Origin: CAXMST01 sp963793415
GTDB taxonomy: Bacteria; Actinomycetota; Thermoleophilia; Solirubrobacterales; 70-9
DNA length: 64,000 nucleotides
Direction: 5' to 3'
NCBI GenBank assembly: GCA_963793415.1
Contig: CAWCAC010000002.1
Coordinates: 992,001 to 1,056,000, forward strand
Part shown: positions 45,871-53,957 of the stretch, piece by piece
Layout: each line of letters opens with the position of its first letter
How positions within the stretch are numbered: position 1 is the stretch's first letter
Notes under the pieces: generated by a model
Databases searched by the model: none
What the model saw: only the letters and a program-made list of their open reading frames with translations
What the model was told of the DNA's origin: nothing
Program-made: the position numbers and the translations under genes

Positions 45871-45891
45871 GCGGTCTGGAAGGATCAGAGT

Positions 45892-46344
45892 ATGCCTTCC
45901 CTCTTGCTGACGAAGCAGATCGCCGCCCCGCCCGAGACCGTCTTCGACACGATCACCGACCACGACGCCTACCCCGGCTTCACGCCGATCCGCAAGGCCG
46001 AGCTCGAACGTCCCGGCGACGAGGCCCCGAACGGCGTCGGCGCGATCCGCGCCCTCCATGTCCTCGGCCCGCCGATCCGCGAGCGCGTCACCGCCTACGA
46101 CCGGCCCAGCAAGTTCTCCTACGAGGTGCTCTCGGGTATCCCGGTCAAGAGCCAGGTCGGGACGGTCACGCTGGAGCCGGTCAATGGCGGCTGTCTGATG
46201 CGATACGCGCTGGAGATCGAGCCGAAGCTTCCGTACACCGGCGCGCTCGCCGGCTTCATCACCAAGCAGGCGATCGGGCGGCTGATGGACGGCGTCGCCG
46301 GCGAGGCCGAGTCGCGAGCCGCGGCCGCTCCGGCGGCAGCCTGA
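45892..46344 (+). CDS. SRPBCC (START-like) family protein, copy 1
   Basis: A 150-residue hydrophobic-pocket protein: LTKQIAAPPETVFDTITDHDAYPGFTP, GVGAIRALHVLGPPIRERV, FSYEVLSGIPVKSQVGTVTLEP. This is the polyketide-cyclase/dehydrase-like SRPBCC fold, which binds lipids or other hydrophobic ligands. It lies 21 bases after the hydrolase/AMP-binding fusion, so it may present or receive an acyl substrate (inference). It is a close paralogue of the protein two genes downstream. Confidence 0.9.
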   Translation: MPSLLLTKQIAAPPETVFDTITDHDAYPGFTPIRKAELERPGDEAPNGVGAIRALHVLGPPIRERVTAYDRPSKFSYEVLSGIPVKSQVGTVTLEPVNGGCLMRYALEIEPKLPYTGALAGFITKQAIGRLMDGVAGEAESRAAAAPAAA

Positions 46345-46364
46345 GCGGTCCCGAGGCGGTTCCC

Positions 46365-46841
46365 GTGAAACGGGTCCTGTTCGTCTGTCTCGGCAACATC
46401 TGCCGCTCGCCGACCGCTGAGGGCGTGATGCGCTCACTCGCGGCCGAGCGCGGCCTCGCCGACGAGCTCGAGATCGACAGCGCCGGCACCGGCTCGTGGC
46501 ACCTCGGCGAGCCTCCGGACCGGCGTGCGACCGAGGCGGCTGCGGGTCGCGGGGTCACGCTCGAGGGCAAGGCGCGTCAGGTCTCCCAGGCCGACCTCGA
46601 GCACTACGACTATGTCGTCGCGATGGACCGGGAGAACCTCGAGGACCTGCGCGCCCTGGCCGTCGGCTCCGAGGCCGAGGTCGAGCCGGTGTTGCTGCGG
46701 GCCTTCGATCCCGACGCCGCCGAGGCGGGCGATCTCGACGTCCCCGACCCCTACTACGGCGGCGCCGACGGCTTCGAGGTCGTGCTCGACGTGGTCGAAC
46801 GCGGCTGCTCGGGATTGCTCGACGAGATCTTCCCCATATGA
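46365..46841 (+). CDS. Low-molecular-weight protein tyrosine phosphatase
   Basis: A 158-residue LMW-PTP with the P-loop CLGNICRSPTAEGVM (Cx5R) at residues about 8-22 and the acid loop VPDPYYGGADGFE containing the general-acid Asp. Family members remove phosphate from protein tyrosine or phospho-arginine and often regulate polysaccharide export or stress responses. The start is GTG. It sits between two SRPBCC genes, and its TGA stop lies within the TATGAT element for the next gene. Confidence 0.95.
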   Translation: MKRVLFVCLGNICRSPTAEGVMRSLAAERGLADELEIDSAGTGSWHLGEPPDRRATEAAAGRGVTLEGKARQVSQADLEHYDYVVAMDRENLEDLRALAVGSEAEVEPVLLRAFDPDAAEAGDLDVPDPYYGGADGFEVVLDVVERGCSGLLDEIFPI

Positions 46842-46842
46842 T
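46837..46842 (+). promoter_or_regulatory. -10-like element TATGAT for SRPBCC copy 2
   Basis: TATGAT ends six bases before the ATG at 46849, with TTGCTC 16 bases upstream as a possible -35. It overlaps the stop codon of the phosphatase gene (46839-46841). Confidence 0.55.
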
Positions 46843-46848
46843 CGGCCC

Positions 46849-47283
46849 ATGGCGACCCTCGACTTCTCACGAACCGTGTCCGCGCCCCCCGAGACCGTCT
46901 GGGAGGTGGTCGCCGATCTGCGCGGCATGTCCGAGTACACCCGCTTCCGCAAGGTCGAGATCGAGCGCGAGGGCGATCCGCCCCCGAACGGGCTCGGTGC
47001 GATCCGCTGTCTCTACCTCGCGGGCCCGCCCGTACGCGAGGAGGTCATCGCTTTCGACCCTCCGCGCCGCTTCGCCTACCGGTTGCTCTCCGGGGTCCCC
47101 GTCAAGAACCACGTCGGCACGATCGAGCTGAGCCCGGTCGCCGGCGGCACACGGATGAGCTACGTGCTCGAGACGAGCCCGAAGATCCCGGGAACCGGCT
47201 TCGCCGTCGTTGCGATGATGCGCAACGTCGTCGAGGGCATCGCCGCCGGGATCGCCGCCGAAGCGGAGAAGCGGGCGCGCTGA
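46849..47283 (+). CDS. SRPBCC (START-like) family protein, copy 2
   Basis: A 144-residue paralogue of the copy at 45892: FSRTVSAPPETVWEVVADLRGMSEY, GLGAIRCLYLAGPPVREEV, FAYRLLSGVPVKNHVGTIELSP. The blocks align one to one, including the LSG(I/V)PVK turn, pointing to duplication around the phosphatase gene. Ligand unknown. The stop TGA overlaps a CTG that is the likely start of the next gene (CTGA). Confidence 0.9.
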   Translation: MATLDFSRTVSAPPETVWEVVADLRGMSEYTRFRKVEIEREGDPPPNGLGAIRCLYLAGPPVREEVIAFDPPRRFAYRLLSGVPVKNHVGTIELSPVAGGTRMSYVLETSPKIPGTGFAVVAMMRNVVEGIAAGIAAEAEKRAR

Positions 47284-48179
47284 GCGGTCTCCGCGAGCCG
47301 CCGTCGCTGCGCGAGGCCCTCGAGCGGGGGCTGGGTAGCCCGCTCGCCGTCCCGCCACGGCCCGTCGCGGGCGGCGACATCAACGATGCCTTCGAGGTGC
47401 AACTGGGGTCCGGCGAGCGCGCCTTCGTCAAGACCAGGCCCGGGGCCGCGCCGGGCGAGTACCAGGCCGAGGCAGCGGGACTCGAGTGGCTGAGGGAGGG
47501 GCCTGTACCCGTGCCCGAGGCCCTCGGGGTCGGCGCTGATCCCCCTTTCCTTGCCCTGCGCTGGGTGGAGCCGGGCCGGCTCAGCGAGGCCGGGGCCGAG
47601 CGGTTCGGGCGCGGCCTCGCCGCGACACACGCGCTCGGCGCCCGTGCGCACGGCTGGATCCCGGAGACGGGGCAGGGCGTGCAGCGGATCGGCTCGATCG
47701 TGCTCGAGGCCGGCCCCGGCCCGAGCTGGCCCGAGGTCTACGTGACCCAGCGGCTGTTGCCGCTTCTGAAGAGCTGCCGCGAGCGGGGCGCGATCTCGGC
47801 GCCGGGAGCGGCCGAGGTCGAGGCGGTCTGCGAGCGGATCGATGCGCTGGCGGGCCCGCCCGAGCCGCCCGCCCGGCTGCACGGCGACCTCTGGGCGGGC
47901 AACGTTCACGCCGACGAGCGGGGCGAGGCGTGGCTGATCGACCCCTCCGCCCACGGCGGGCACCGCGAGATGGACCTCGCGATGCTGCGCCTGTTCGGCC
48001 CGCCCGGTGGCGCCGCCGGGAACCGGATCTTCGACGCCTACGAAGAGGTCGCGCCGCTCGCGGAAGGGGCCGGCGACCGCGTCGGCCTCTGGCAGCTGCA
48101 GCCGCTGCTCGTCCACGCGGCGCTGTTCGGGGGCAGCTACGGAGCATCGGCCGAACGGGCCGCCCGCGAGCTGCTCTAG
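47280..48179 (+). CDS. Fructosamine kinase family protein (CTG start inferred)
   Basis: About 299 residues. Family blocks are VAGGDINDAFEV near the N-terminus (nucleotide-binding strand), ERAFVKTRPG (ATP Lys), LHGDLWAGNVHAD (catalytic loop) and WLIDPSAHGGHREMDLAML (metal Asp). Family members phosphorylate ketoamine adducts on glycated proteins, or related small molecules, so that they break down. The first ATG/GTG/TTG in frame (47397) would cut off GGDIND and leave the domain incomplete. A CTG at 47280 overlaps the previous stop as CTGA and gives the expected N-terminus, so I propose it. Confidence 0.85.
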   Translation: MSGLREPPSLREALERGLGSPLAVPPRPVAGGDINDAFEVQLGSGERAFVKTRPGAAPGEYQAEAAGLEWLREGPVPVPEALGVGADPPFLALRWVEPGRLSEAGAERFGRGLAATHALGARAHGWIPETGQGVQRIGSIVLEAGPGPSWPEVYVTQRLLPLLKSCRERGAISAPGAAEVEAVCERIDALAGPPEPPARLHGDLWAGNVHADERGEAWLIDPSAHGGHREMDLAMLRLFGPPGGAAGNRIFDAYEEVAPLAEGAGDRVGLWQLQPLLVHAALFGGSYGASAERAARELL

Positions 48180-48196
48180 CCGGCGTCCCCCAAGGT

Positions 48197-48216
48197 CCCT
48201 CCGGGTACCCGGAGGG
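48197..48216. promoter_or_regulatory. Perfect 20-bp palindrome upstream of the MMPL transporter gene
   Basis: CCCTCCGGG-TA-CCCGGAGGG, 17 bases after the fructosamine kinase stop and 95 bases before the MMPL gene. It may be an operator for a TetR-type regulator (such transporters are often TetR-controlled) or a stem that ends the upstream transcript; no U tract follows. Confidence 0.55.
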
Positions 48217-48311
48217 GAAAGTCAAGGGTCGAACCAGGGTGAGCCCCTACAGACGGATCGCCGCTTGCGCGGGACGCTGACCGCGTCGCAATCCATCCAA
48301 GGGAGACACCC

Positions 48312-50507
48312 ATGAAGACCAACCTCAACCTTGCCGCGCGGGCCGGTCACTGGAGCGCCCGGCACCGCAAGACCGCGATCGCCGGCTGGCTCGCATTCGT
48401 CGTCGCCGCCTTCCTGATCGGGGGCGCGACGGGGACGAAGACGATCGACTACGCCGAGTCCGGCGTCGGCGAGTCGGGCCGGGCCGAGCAGGCGATCCAC
48501 GACGCTTTCCCCAAGCACGCGAGCGAGGGTGCTCTGGTCCAGGGCGAGGCCGGCAGCGCCGGCAGCCCGCGGTTCAGGGCGGCCGTCGGCGACGTGCTCG
48601 AACGGTTGCGGAGAACCGAAGGCGTCGAGCACCTGCACAGTCCCTACCGGGACGGAGGCGCCGGGATCTCGGCCGACGGCTCCGCGGCGCTGATCGAGTA
48701 CCAACTCCCGGGCGACGAGGAGAAGACCACGGAGGCGATCGACGCGCCTGTCGCTGCGATCGACGACGCCGCAGCCGCCAACCCCGGCCTGATCGTGGCG
48801 CCGTACGGCGACGCCAGCACCTCGAAGGAGCTCGACGCGGTGATCGGGGAGGACCTGAAGAAGGCGGAGTTCATCTCGCTGCCGGTGACGCTGCTGATCC
48901 TCTTCGTCGCCTTCGGCGGCATCGTGGTCGCCGGGGTGCCGGTGTTGCTGGCGCTGTCGGCGGTGATCGCGACGATCGGAATGATCGGGCCGGTCAGCCA
49001 GATCTCGCCCGTCTCCGACTCGATCAGTTCGGTGGTCCTGCTGATCGGGCTCGCGGTGGGCGTCGACTACGCGTTGTTCTACGTACGCCGGGTCCGCGAG
49101 GAGCGGGCGGCGGGCCGCGCGCACCTCGCGGCGATCGATGCCGCTGCAGCGACCTCGGGCCGTGCCGTGCTCGTCTCCGGGTTCACGGTTGTTACCGCGA
49201 TGAGCGGCATGTATCTGGCGGGTGCCGCCGACTTCGAGTCGTTTGCGACCGGCACGATCCTCGTCGTCCTGCTGGCGATGGTCGGATCGCTGACCGTGCT
49301 GCCGGCGTTGCTCTCGAAGATGGAGCGGCGGATCGACGGCGGTCGCGGCCGGATCGGCGCCCGGGTCAGGGCCCGCGCCGCCCGGCTCGATGCCTGGGGC
49401 CGGATCACCGACGCGGTGCTGCGCCGACCGCTGCTCGCGGCCCTCGCCTCCGTGGCGCTGCTGATCGCGCTCGCGACCCCGGCACTCGGGATGAAGACCG
49501 CGGACGCGGGTCCAGAGGCGCTGCCTCAGGACCTCGCTGTCGTGCAGACCTACAACAGGGTCCAGGACGCGTTCCCGAGTGAGGGCGCGACCGCCGTTGC
49601 CGTCGTCGAGGCCGACGACGTGTCCGCGCCGCCCGTCGAGGCCGGAATCGAGCGCTTCGAAAAGCTCGTCGCCGCAGACCCTGAGACGTTTCCCGGCCCG
49701 GTCGCTGCCGACGTCAGCCCCGACGGCGAGGTCGTGCAGCTGACCGTGCCGACGGCCGGCGACGGCTTCGACGATCGTTCAGCGGCGGCGCTCGAGATGC
49801 TCCGCGACGAGGTCGTGCCGGCCTCGCTCGGGCGGATCGATGGGGCGGAGGTCAACGTGACCGGGTCGGCCGCGCAGATCAGCGACTTCAACGCGAGCAT
49901 GGTTTCGCACCTGCCGCTCGTGTTCGGGTTCGTGCTGACGGCGGCGTTCATGTTGCTGCTGGTCACGTTCCGCTCGGTCGTGGTCCCGGTCAAGGCGATC
50001 CTGCTCAACCTGCTCTCGGTTGCGGCGTCCTACGGCGTCCTCGTGGCCGTCTTCCAGGGCGAGTGGGCCGAGGGTCTGCTCGGGTTCAACTCGACCGGCG
50101 CGATCACCCCGTGGCTGCCGTTGTTCCTGTTCGTGGTCCTGTTCGGGCTCTCGATGGACTACCACGTGTTCATCCTGAGCCGGATCCGCGAGGCCTATGA
50201 CCGCGGCATGAGCACGACCGAGGCAGTCTCCGAGGGGGTTCGGCGGACGGCGGGTGTCGTCACGAGCGCCGCGGTCGTGATGGTCGCGGTGTTTTCGATC
50301 TTCGCGACGCTCTCGCTGCTCGACTTCAAGCAGATGGGAGTCGGGCTCGCGGTCGCGGTGCTGATCGATGCAACGGTGATCCGCGGCGTACTGCTGCCTG
50401 CGGCGATGGCGCTGCTCGGCGAGCGCAACTGGTGGCTGCCGCGCTCGCTGGCCTGGCTGCCCCGGGTCCACGGGCCCACGGCTGCCAGACTGCGCCCGTG
50501 GACCTGA
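48312..50507 (+). CDS. MMPL-family (RND) transporter
   Basis: A 731-residue RND-type exporter with about 12 membrane helices and two large external loops. MMPL signatures include LLIGLAVGVDYALFYVRRVREE in the first half and VVLFGLSMDYHVFILSRIREAY in the second, each carrying the Asp-Tyr pair of the proton relay. Family members move lipids or siderophores across the membrane using proton-motive force. AAGGGAGA precedes the ATG. It overlaps rlmN by ten bases. Confidence 0.95.
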   Translation: MKTNLNLAARAGHWSARHRKTAIAGWLAFVVAAFLIGGATGTKTIDYAESGVGESGRAEQAIHDAFPKHASEGALVQGEAGSAGSPRFRAAVGDVLERLRRTEGVEHLHSPYRDGGAGISADGSAALIEYQLPGDEEKTTEAIDAPVAAIDDAAAANPGLIVAPYGDASTSKELDAVIGEDLKKAEFISLPVTLLILFVAFGGIVVAGVPVLLALSAVIATIGMIGPVSQISPVSDSISSVVLLIGLAVGVDYALFYVRRVREERAAGRAHLAAIDAAAATSGRAVLVSGFTVVTAMSGMYLAGAADFESFATGTILVVLLAMVGSLTVLPALLSKMERRIDGGRGRIGARVRARAARLDAWGRITDAVLRRPLLAALASVALLIALATPALGMKTADAGPEALPQDLAVVQTYNRVQDAFPSEGATAVAVVEADDVSAPPVEAGIERFEKLVAADPETFPGPVAADVSPDGEVVQLTVPTAGDGFDDRSAAALEMLRDEVVPASLGRIDGAEVNVTGSAAQISDFNASMVSHLPLVFGFVLTAAFMLLLVTFRSVVVPVKAILLNLLSVAASYGVLVAVFQGEWAEGLLGFNSTGAITPWLPLFLFVVLFGLSMDYHVFILSRIREAYDRGMSTTEAVSEGVRRTAGVVTSAAVVMVAVFSIFATLSLLDFKQMGVGLAVAVLIDATVIRGVLLPAAMALLGERNWWLPRSLAWLPRVHGPTAARLRPWT

Positions 50508-51487
50508 AGCTGCTCGAGACGACGCTCGCCGAGGCGGGTGAGCCGCCCTTCCGCGCCAAACAGGTGTGGGAGTTCGCCTGCGCGGGCGCCCGCTCCTACG
50601 GCGAGATGACCAATCTGCCGAAGGAGCTGAGGGCGAAGCTCAGCGCCGAGGTCCCGTTCTCCACCCTGGTCGCTGCCGACACCGCCGTCGCCCTCGATCG
50701 CACCGAGAAGGTCCTCTTCAACACGCTAGACGGACGTCCGATCGAGACCGTGCTGATGCGCTTTCGCGACGGCCGCCGCTCGGTCTGCGTCTCGAGCCAG
50801 TCGGGCTGCCCGCTGACCTGCAACTTCTGCGCGACGGGACGAATGGCGTTCGGCCGCAACCTGACCGCCTCCGAGATTCTCGACCAGGTCCTCCACTTCC
50901 GCCGCTCCGACCCGGTCAACCACCTCGTCTTCATGGGCATGGGCGAGCCCTTGATGAACCTCGACGCGGTGATCGAGGCCTCCGAGCGCCTGCCGGATAT
51001 CGGCATCGCGACCTCGCACACGACCGTCTCCACGGTCGGCTGGATCCCGGGGATCGAGCGGCTTGCGACCGAGGGTCCGCGGATCCGGCTGGCGCTGTCC
51101 CTGCACTCGGCCGAGGAGGACGTCCGCTCAGAGCTGATGCCGGTCAATGATCGCTACCCGCTCCGTGACGTGATCCAGTCCTGCCTGCGCTGGCGCGAGG
51201 AACGCGGCAAGCGCGTCTACATCGAATACCTGATGCTGGCCGGCGTCAACGACGCGCCGAACCAGGCCGCGGTGCTGGCCGAGCAGCTACGCCCGCGCGA
51301 GGCCTGGAAGGTGAACCTGATCCCGTACAACCCGACGCCGGGCCGCTACACCGGCTCGGCGCCGGAGGCGATCGAGGAGTTCCGGGCGGTGCTGCTCGAG
51401 CAGCGGATCCCGACCACGATCCGCCTCACCCGCGGCCGCGACATAGCGGCCGCGTGTGGACAGCTGGCGGTCGAGCGGGCCGCCTAG
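50498..51487 (+). CDS. rlmN: 23S rRNA (adenine-2503-C2)/tRNA-methyltransferase RlmN
   Basis: A 329-residue radical-SAM methyltransferase: the 4Fe-4S motif CPLTCNFCATG, GMGEPLMNLD, the SAM-binding SLHSAEEDVRSELMP and the C-terminal catalytic Cys in AAACGQLA. The second catalytic Cys lies in the SGCPLTC region. It makes 2-methyladenosine at A2503 of 23S rRNA and A37 of some tRNAs. The GTG at 50498 was chosen because VDLKLLETTLAEAGEPPFRAKQ is the family N-terminus; CAGACT lies six bases upstream. Confidence 0.96.
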   Translation: MDLKLLETTLAEAGEPPFRAKQVWEFACAGARSYGEMTNLPKELRAKLSAEVPFSTLVAADTAVALDRTEKVLFNTLDGRPIETVLMRFRDGRRSVCVSSQSGCPLTCNFCATGRMAFGRNLTASEILDQVLHFRRSDPVNHLVFMGMGEPLMNLDAVIEASERLPDIGIATSHTTVSTVGWIPGIERLATEGPRIRLALSLHSAEEDVRSELMPVNDRYPLRDVIQSCLRWREERGKRVYIEYLMLAGVNDAPNQAAVLAEQLRPREAWKVNLIPYNPTPGRYTGSAPEAIEEFRAVLLEQRIPTTIRLTRGRDIAAACGQLAVERAA

Positions 51488-51490
51488 GAA

Positions 51491-51949
51491 CTAGTCCGCG
51501 AGCTCGATCGTCGAGATGCCCTGGGGCTCCACAGGCTGGTCGCCGGGGCCGGTCTCGGCCGCCTCGATCGCGTCGACGACGTCCATCCCGGAGACGACCT
51601 GGCCGAAGACGGTGTGCTTGCCGTCGAGCCAGGGGGCCGCGTCCGTGGTGACGATGAAGAACTGGGAGCCGTTGGTGTTCGGGCCGGCGTTTGCCATCGC
51701 CAGCGCTCCGCGCACGACCTTGTGGTCGTTGAACTCGTCCTCGAACGTATAGCCGGGGCCGCCGGTGCCGGTGCCCTGCGGGCATCCGCCCTGGATCATG
51801 AAGTCCTTGATCACGCGATGGAAGATGAGGCCGTCGTAGAAGCCGTCGCCCGCGAGCTTGCGGAAGTTCTCGACCGTCTTGGGGGCGTCCTCGTCGAACA
51901 GCTCGAATTCGATTGGACCTGCGTTGGTGTTCATGGTTGCTTTCGACAT
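51491..51949 (-). CDS. Cyclophilin-type peptidyl-prolyl isomerase
   Basis: A 152-residue cytoplasmic cyclophilin: PKTVENFRKLAGDGFYDGLIFHRVIKDFMIQGG (catalytic Arg in FHRV), GALAMANAGPNTNGSQFF and TVFGQVVSGMDVVD. It catalyses cis-trans isomerisation at proline in protein folding. No signal peptide. A TAGAGT element ends seven bases before the ATG, consistent with a leaderless transcript. It converges on rlmN with three bases between the two stops. Confidence 0.95.
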   Translation of the reverse strand: MSKATMNTNAGPIEFELFDEDAPKTVENFRKLAGDGFYDGLIFHRVIKDFMIQGGCPQGTGTGGPGYTFEDEFNDHKVVRGALAMANAGPNTNGSQFFIVTTDAAPWLDGKHTVFGQVVSGMDVVDAIEAAETGPGDQPVEPQGISTIELAD

Positions 51950-51956
51950 GTCGGCG

Positions 51957-51962
51957 ACTCTA
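51957..51962 (-). promoter_or_regulatory. -10-like element TAGAGT for the cyclophilin gene
   Basis: TAGAGT lies seven bases before the ATG at 51949 on the minus strand; no Shine-Dalgarno sequence is seen. Confidence 0.5.
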
Positions 51963-52022
51963 GAGAACCGGCACCGAGCGGCGGGCCCCCGCCCGGGTGC
52001 CTCTCTAACCTCGGGACCTCGG

Positions 52023-53912
52023 ATGCCGTTCTCAAGGGGACATAGCCGGCGGCGCACCCGCGCGCCGCTGCTGTTGCTGGCCGTGTTCGCCCTTCCCGGC
52101 GCGATCGTGCCGGCGCTCGCCTCTGCGGCTGCGACGCCCGAGTTCGAGGCGAAGGAACTGCCGATCAACTCGGTCAAGCTCGACGACCTCAGCATCGCCG
52201 ACATCGACGACGACGGCGACCAGGACATGTTCAGCACCCACCACCGCTATCGCGGGAACCTGCTGACGACCGAGAACGGCGAGCTGCTCGCCCGGCTCGA
52301 CCGCTCGAAGCTGAGCGCCACCGCCGATATCCCGGGCTTCGACGACCAGTACAAGAGCCCCGCGGTCGTACCCGCCGGGCTCTACGTCTGGGTCGACAGC
52401 GACGGCAACACCCACATCGTCACCCACAAGTTGCGCAAGCTCGCGTCGCTGACGCTGCCGTTTCCACGGGTCAGTGGCAGCATCCGCTTCCAGGGCCGTG
52501 GCTTCGCAATCAAGAAGGCGGTCGGCTCGCGGCTCGACATCCGCAATGACGCCTCAACCGACCCGCCCTCGAAAACGCTCGAGTTCAACGCCGGGCCCAA
52601 CAGTGAGGTGATCGTCCGCGCCCCATTCATGGACCTGCCGTTCGACATCTCCGTCAATCCGCTGTTCCCGCGTCAGCGGATCTTCCTCGGCCCGCGCCGC
52701 ACGGTGCCGACCAGCCATGACGTCTCGATCGATCTCGGAGACCGCCACGGCGTGGCCTGGGCCGACTGGAACCGGGACGGTGAGATCGACGTGTTCATCT
52801 CCCACGGTGGCGAGCGCGGCGGCATCGCACACCTGAGCGAGCTCAACGGCGACGAGCTCTACTTCGGCAACGGCGACGGCACCTTCCACGAGGACATCGC
52901 AAGCACGAATCTTCACAAGGGCCAGTGTCGCGGCCGCTACGTGACCCCCGTCGACTTCGACTCCGACGGCGACCTCGATCTGTTCGTCGGCTGCCACGAC
53001 GGCCGCCCCCTCCTCTACAACCAGAAGGACGTCCCCGGCCGGTTCGGCTCCAGCTCGGACCTGATGCAGCGCGCCAACGTCAACGGAGACCTGTATCGCT
53101 GGCTCGACCTCGACCGCAACGGCGTTTCGGAGCTGATCGCGGTCGACGGCCGCCGGGTCCGCGTCTACACGCGGCAGACGGTGACCGGCGAATACGTGCG
53201 GACCCAGTCGCTGCGCCCTGCCGGGCTCGGCAAGACGCTCGACGCGATCTCGATCGGCGACTACGACGGCGACCTCGACCCGGACCTATTCGTCGCTTCG
53301 CGGGGAGGCAATGCCCTGCTCGAGAATCGCGGCGGCGGCCTCCGCCCGCGGGATCCGCGCGAAATCGGGTTGCCTCGTCAGGGGACCGCCTCGCTGTCGT
53401 TCGTCGACTTCGACAACGACGGCGATCTCGACGTCCACGCTGCCCCCGGCGGCCTCTTCCGGATGACCTCGGCCGGCACCTACAAGCGCACCGAGGCGGT
53501 CAGGGTGGGCGGCAAGGCCCAGTGGGCGACGTCGAGCTGGATCGACTTGGAGGGAGACGGTGACCGCGATCTCGTCTCGCTGATCAAGCGCTCCGGGATC
53601 GAGTTGCGCAAGCGCGTCTATGAGAATCGCACCGGCGGAGGCCACTGGCTTCAGATCGCGTTACGCGGTCCGGCTGCCAACCGCCAGGCGATCGGGGCGC
53701 GCGTCGTGGTCACGACCAGCCGCGGCCGCCAGGCCGGCTGGGTCGGCCAGAGCGAGGGATCCCGCTACTCGAGCGGGCACTACGAGCTCTACTTCGGGCT
53801 TGGTCCGGTTCGCAAGGTGCGGGCGATCCGGGTCTGGTGGCCGGACGGGCGCCGGACCACGGTCGAGGGCGTCGCTGCCGACCGGCGCCTGCTGATCGGT
53901 CCCAACGCCTGA
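52023..53912 (+). CDS. Secreted FG-GAP/VCBS-repeat protein with ASPIC/UnbV domain, copy A
   Basis: A 629-residue exported protein. The signal peptide (APLLLLAVFALPGAIVPALASAAA) is followed by about seven Asp-rich repeat motifs of the integrin-like beta-propeller type, each with a DxDxDG-like calcium loop: DIDDDGDQD, DWNRDGEID, DFDSDGDLD, DYDGDLDPD, DFDNDGDLD, DLEGDGDRD. The C-terminus is an ASPIC/UnbV domain (about 540-629; GHWLQIALRG, QAGWVGQSEGSR, RVWWPDGRRTT). Such proteins are surface or periplasmic and are often linked to adhesion; no enzyme motif is visible. It is the first of three co-directional genes with a 45-base gap to the next. Confidence 0.9.
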   Translation: MPFSRGHSRRRTRAPLLLLAVFALPGAIVPALASAAATPEFEAKELPINSVKLDDLSIADIDDDGDQDMFSTHHRYRGNLLTTENGELLARLDRSKLSATADIPGFDDQYKSPAVVPAGLYVWVDSDGNTHIVTHKLRKLASLTLPFPRVSGSIRFQGRGFAIKKAVGSRLDIRNDASTDPPSKTLEFNAGPNSEVIVRAPFMDLPFDISVNPLFPRQRIFLGPRRTVPTSHDVSIDLGDRHGVAWADWNRDGEIDVFISHGGERGGIAHLSELNGDELYFGNGDGTFHEDIASTNLHKGQCRGRYVTPVDFDSDGDLDLFVGCHDGRPLLYNQKDVPGRFGSSSDLMQRANVNGDLYRWLDLDRNGVSELIAVDGRRVRVYTRQTVTGEYVRTQSLRPAGLGKTLDAISIGDYDGDLDPDLFVASRGGNALLENRGGGLRPRDPREIGLPRQGTASLSFVDFDNDGDLDVHAAPGGLFRMTSAGTYKRTEAVRVGGKAQWATSSWIDLEGDGDRDLVSLIKRSGIELRKRVYENRTGGGHWLQIALRGPAANRQAIGARVVVTTSRGRQAGWVGQSEGSRYSSGHYELYFGLGPVRKVRAIRVWWPDGRRTTVEGVAADRRLLIGPNA

Positions 53913-53957
53913 GCGACGCCGAAGCGATCCGGGGATCGCGGATATCCTCGATCTTCG

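Noticed and set aside
43069..46437. 1122-codon open frame antisense to the hydrolase/AMP-binding fusion
   Set aside because: It mirrors the GC-rich third positions of the real genes. Its translation is a low-complexity mix of Arg, Gly, Asp and Ala with no domain, and the plus-strand frames have clear motifs.
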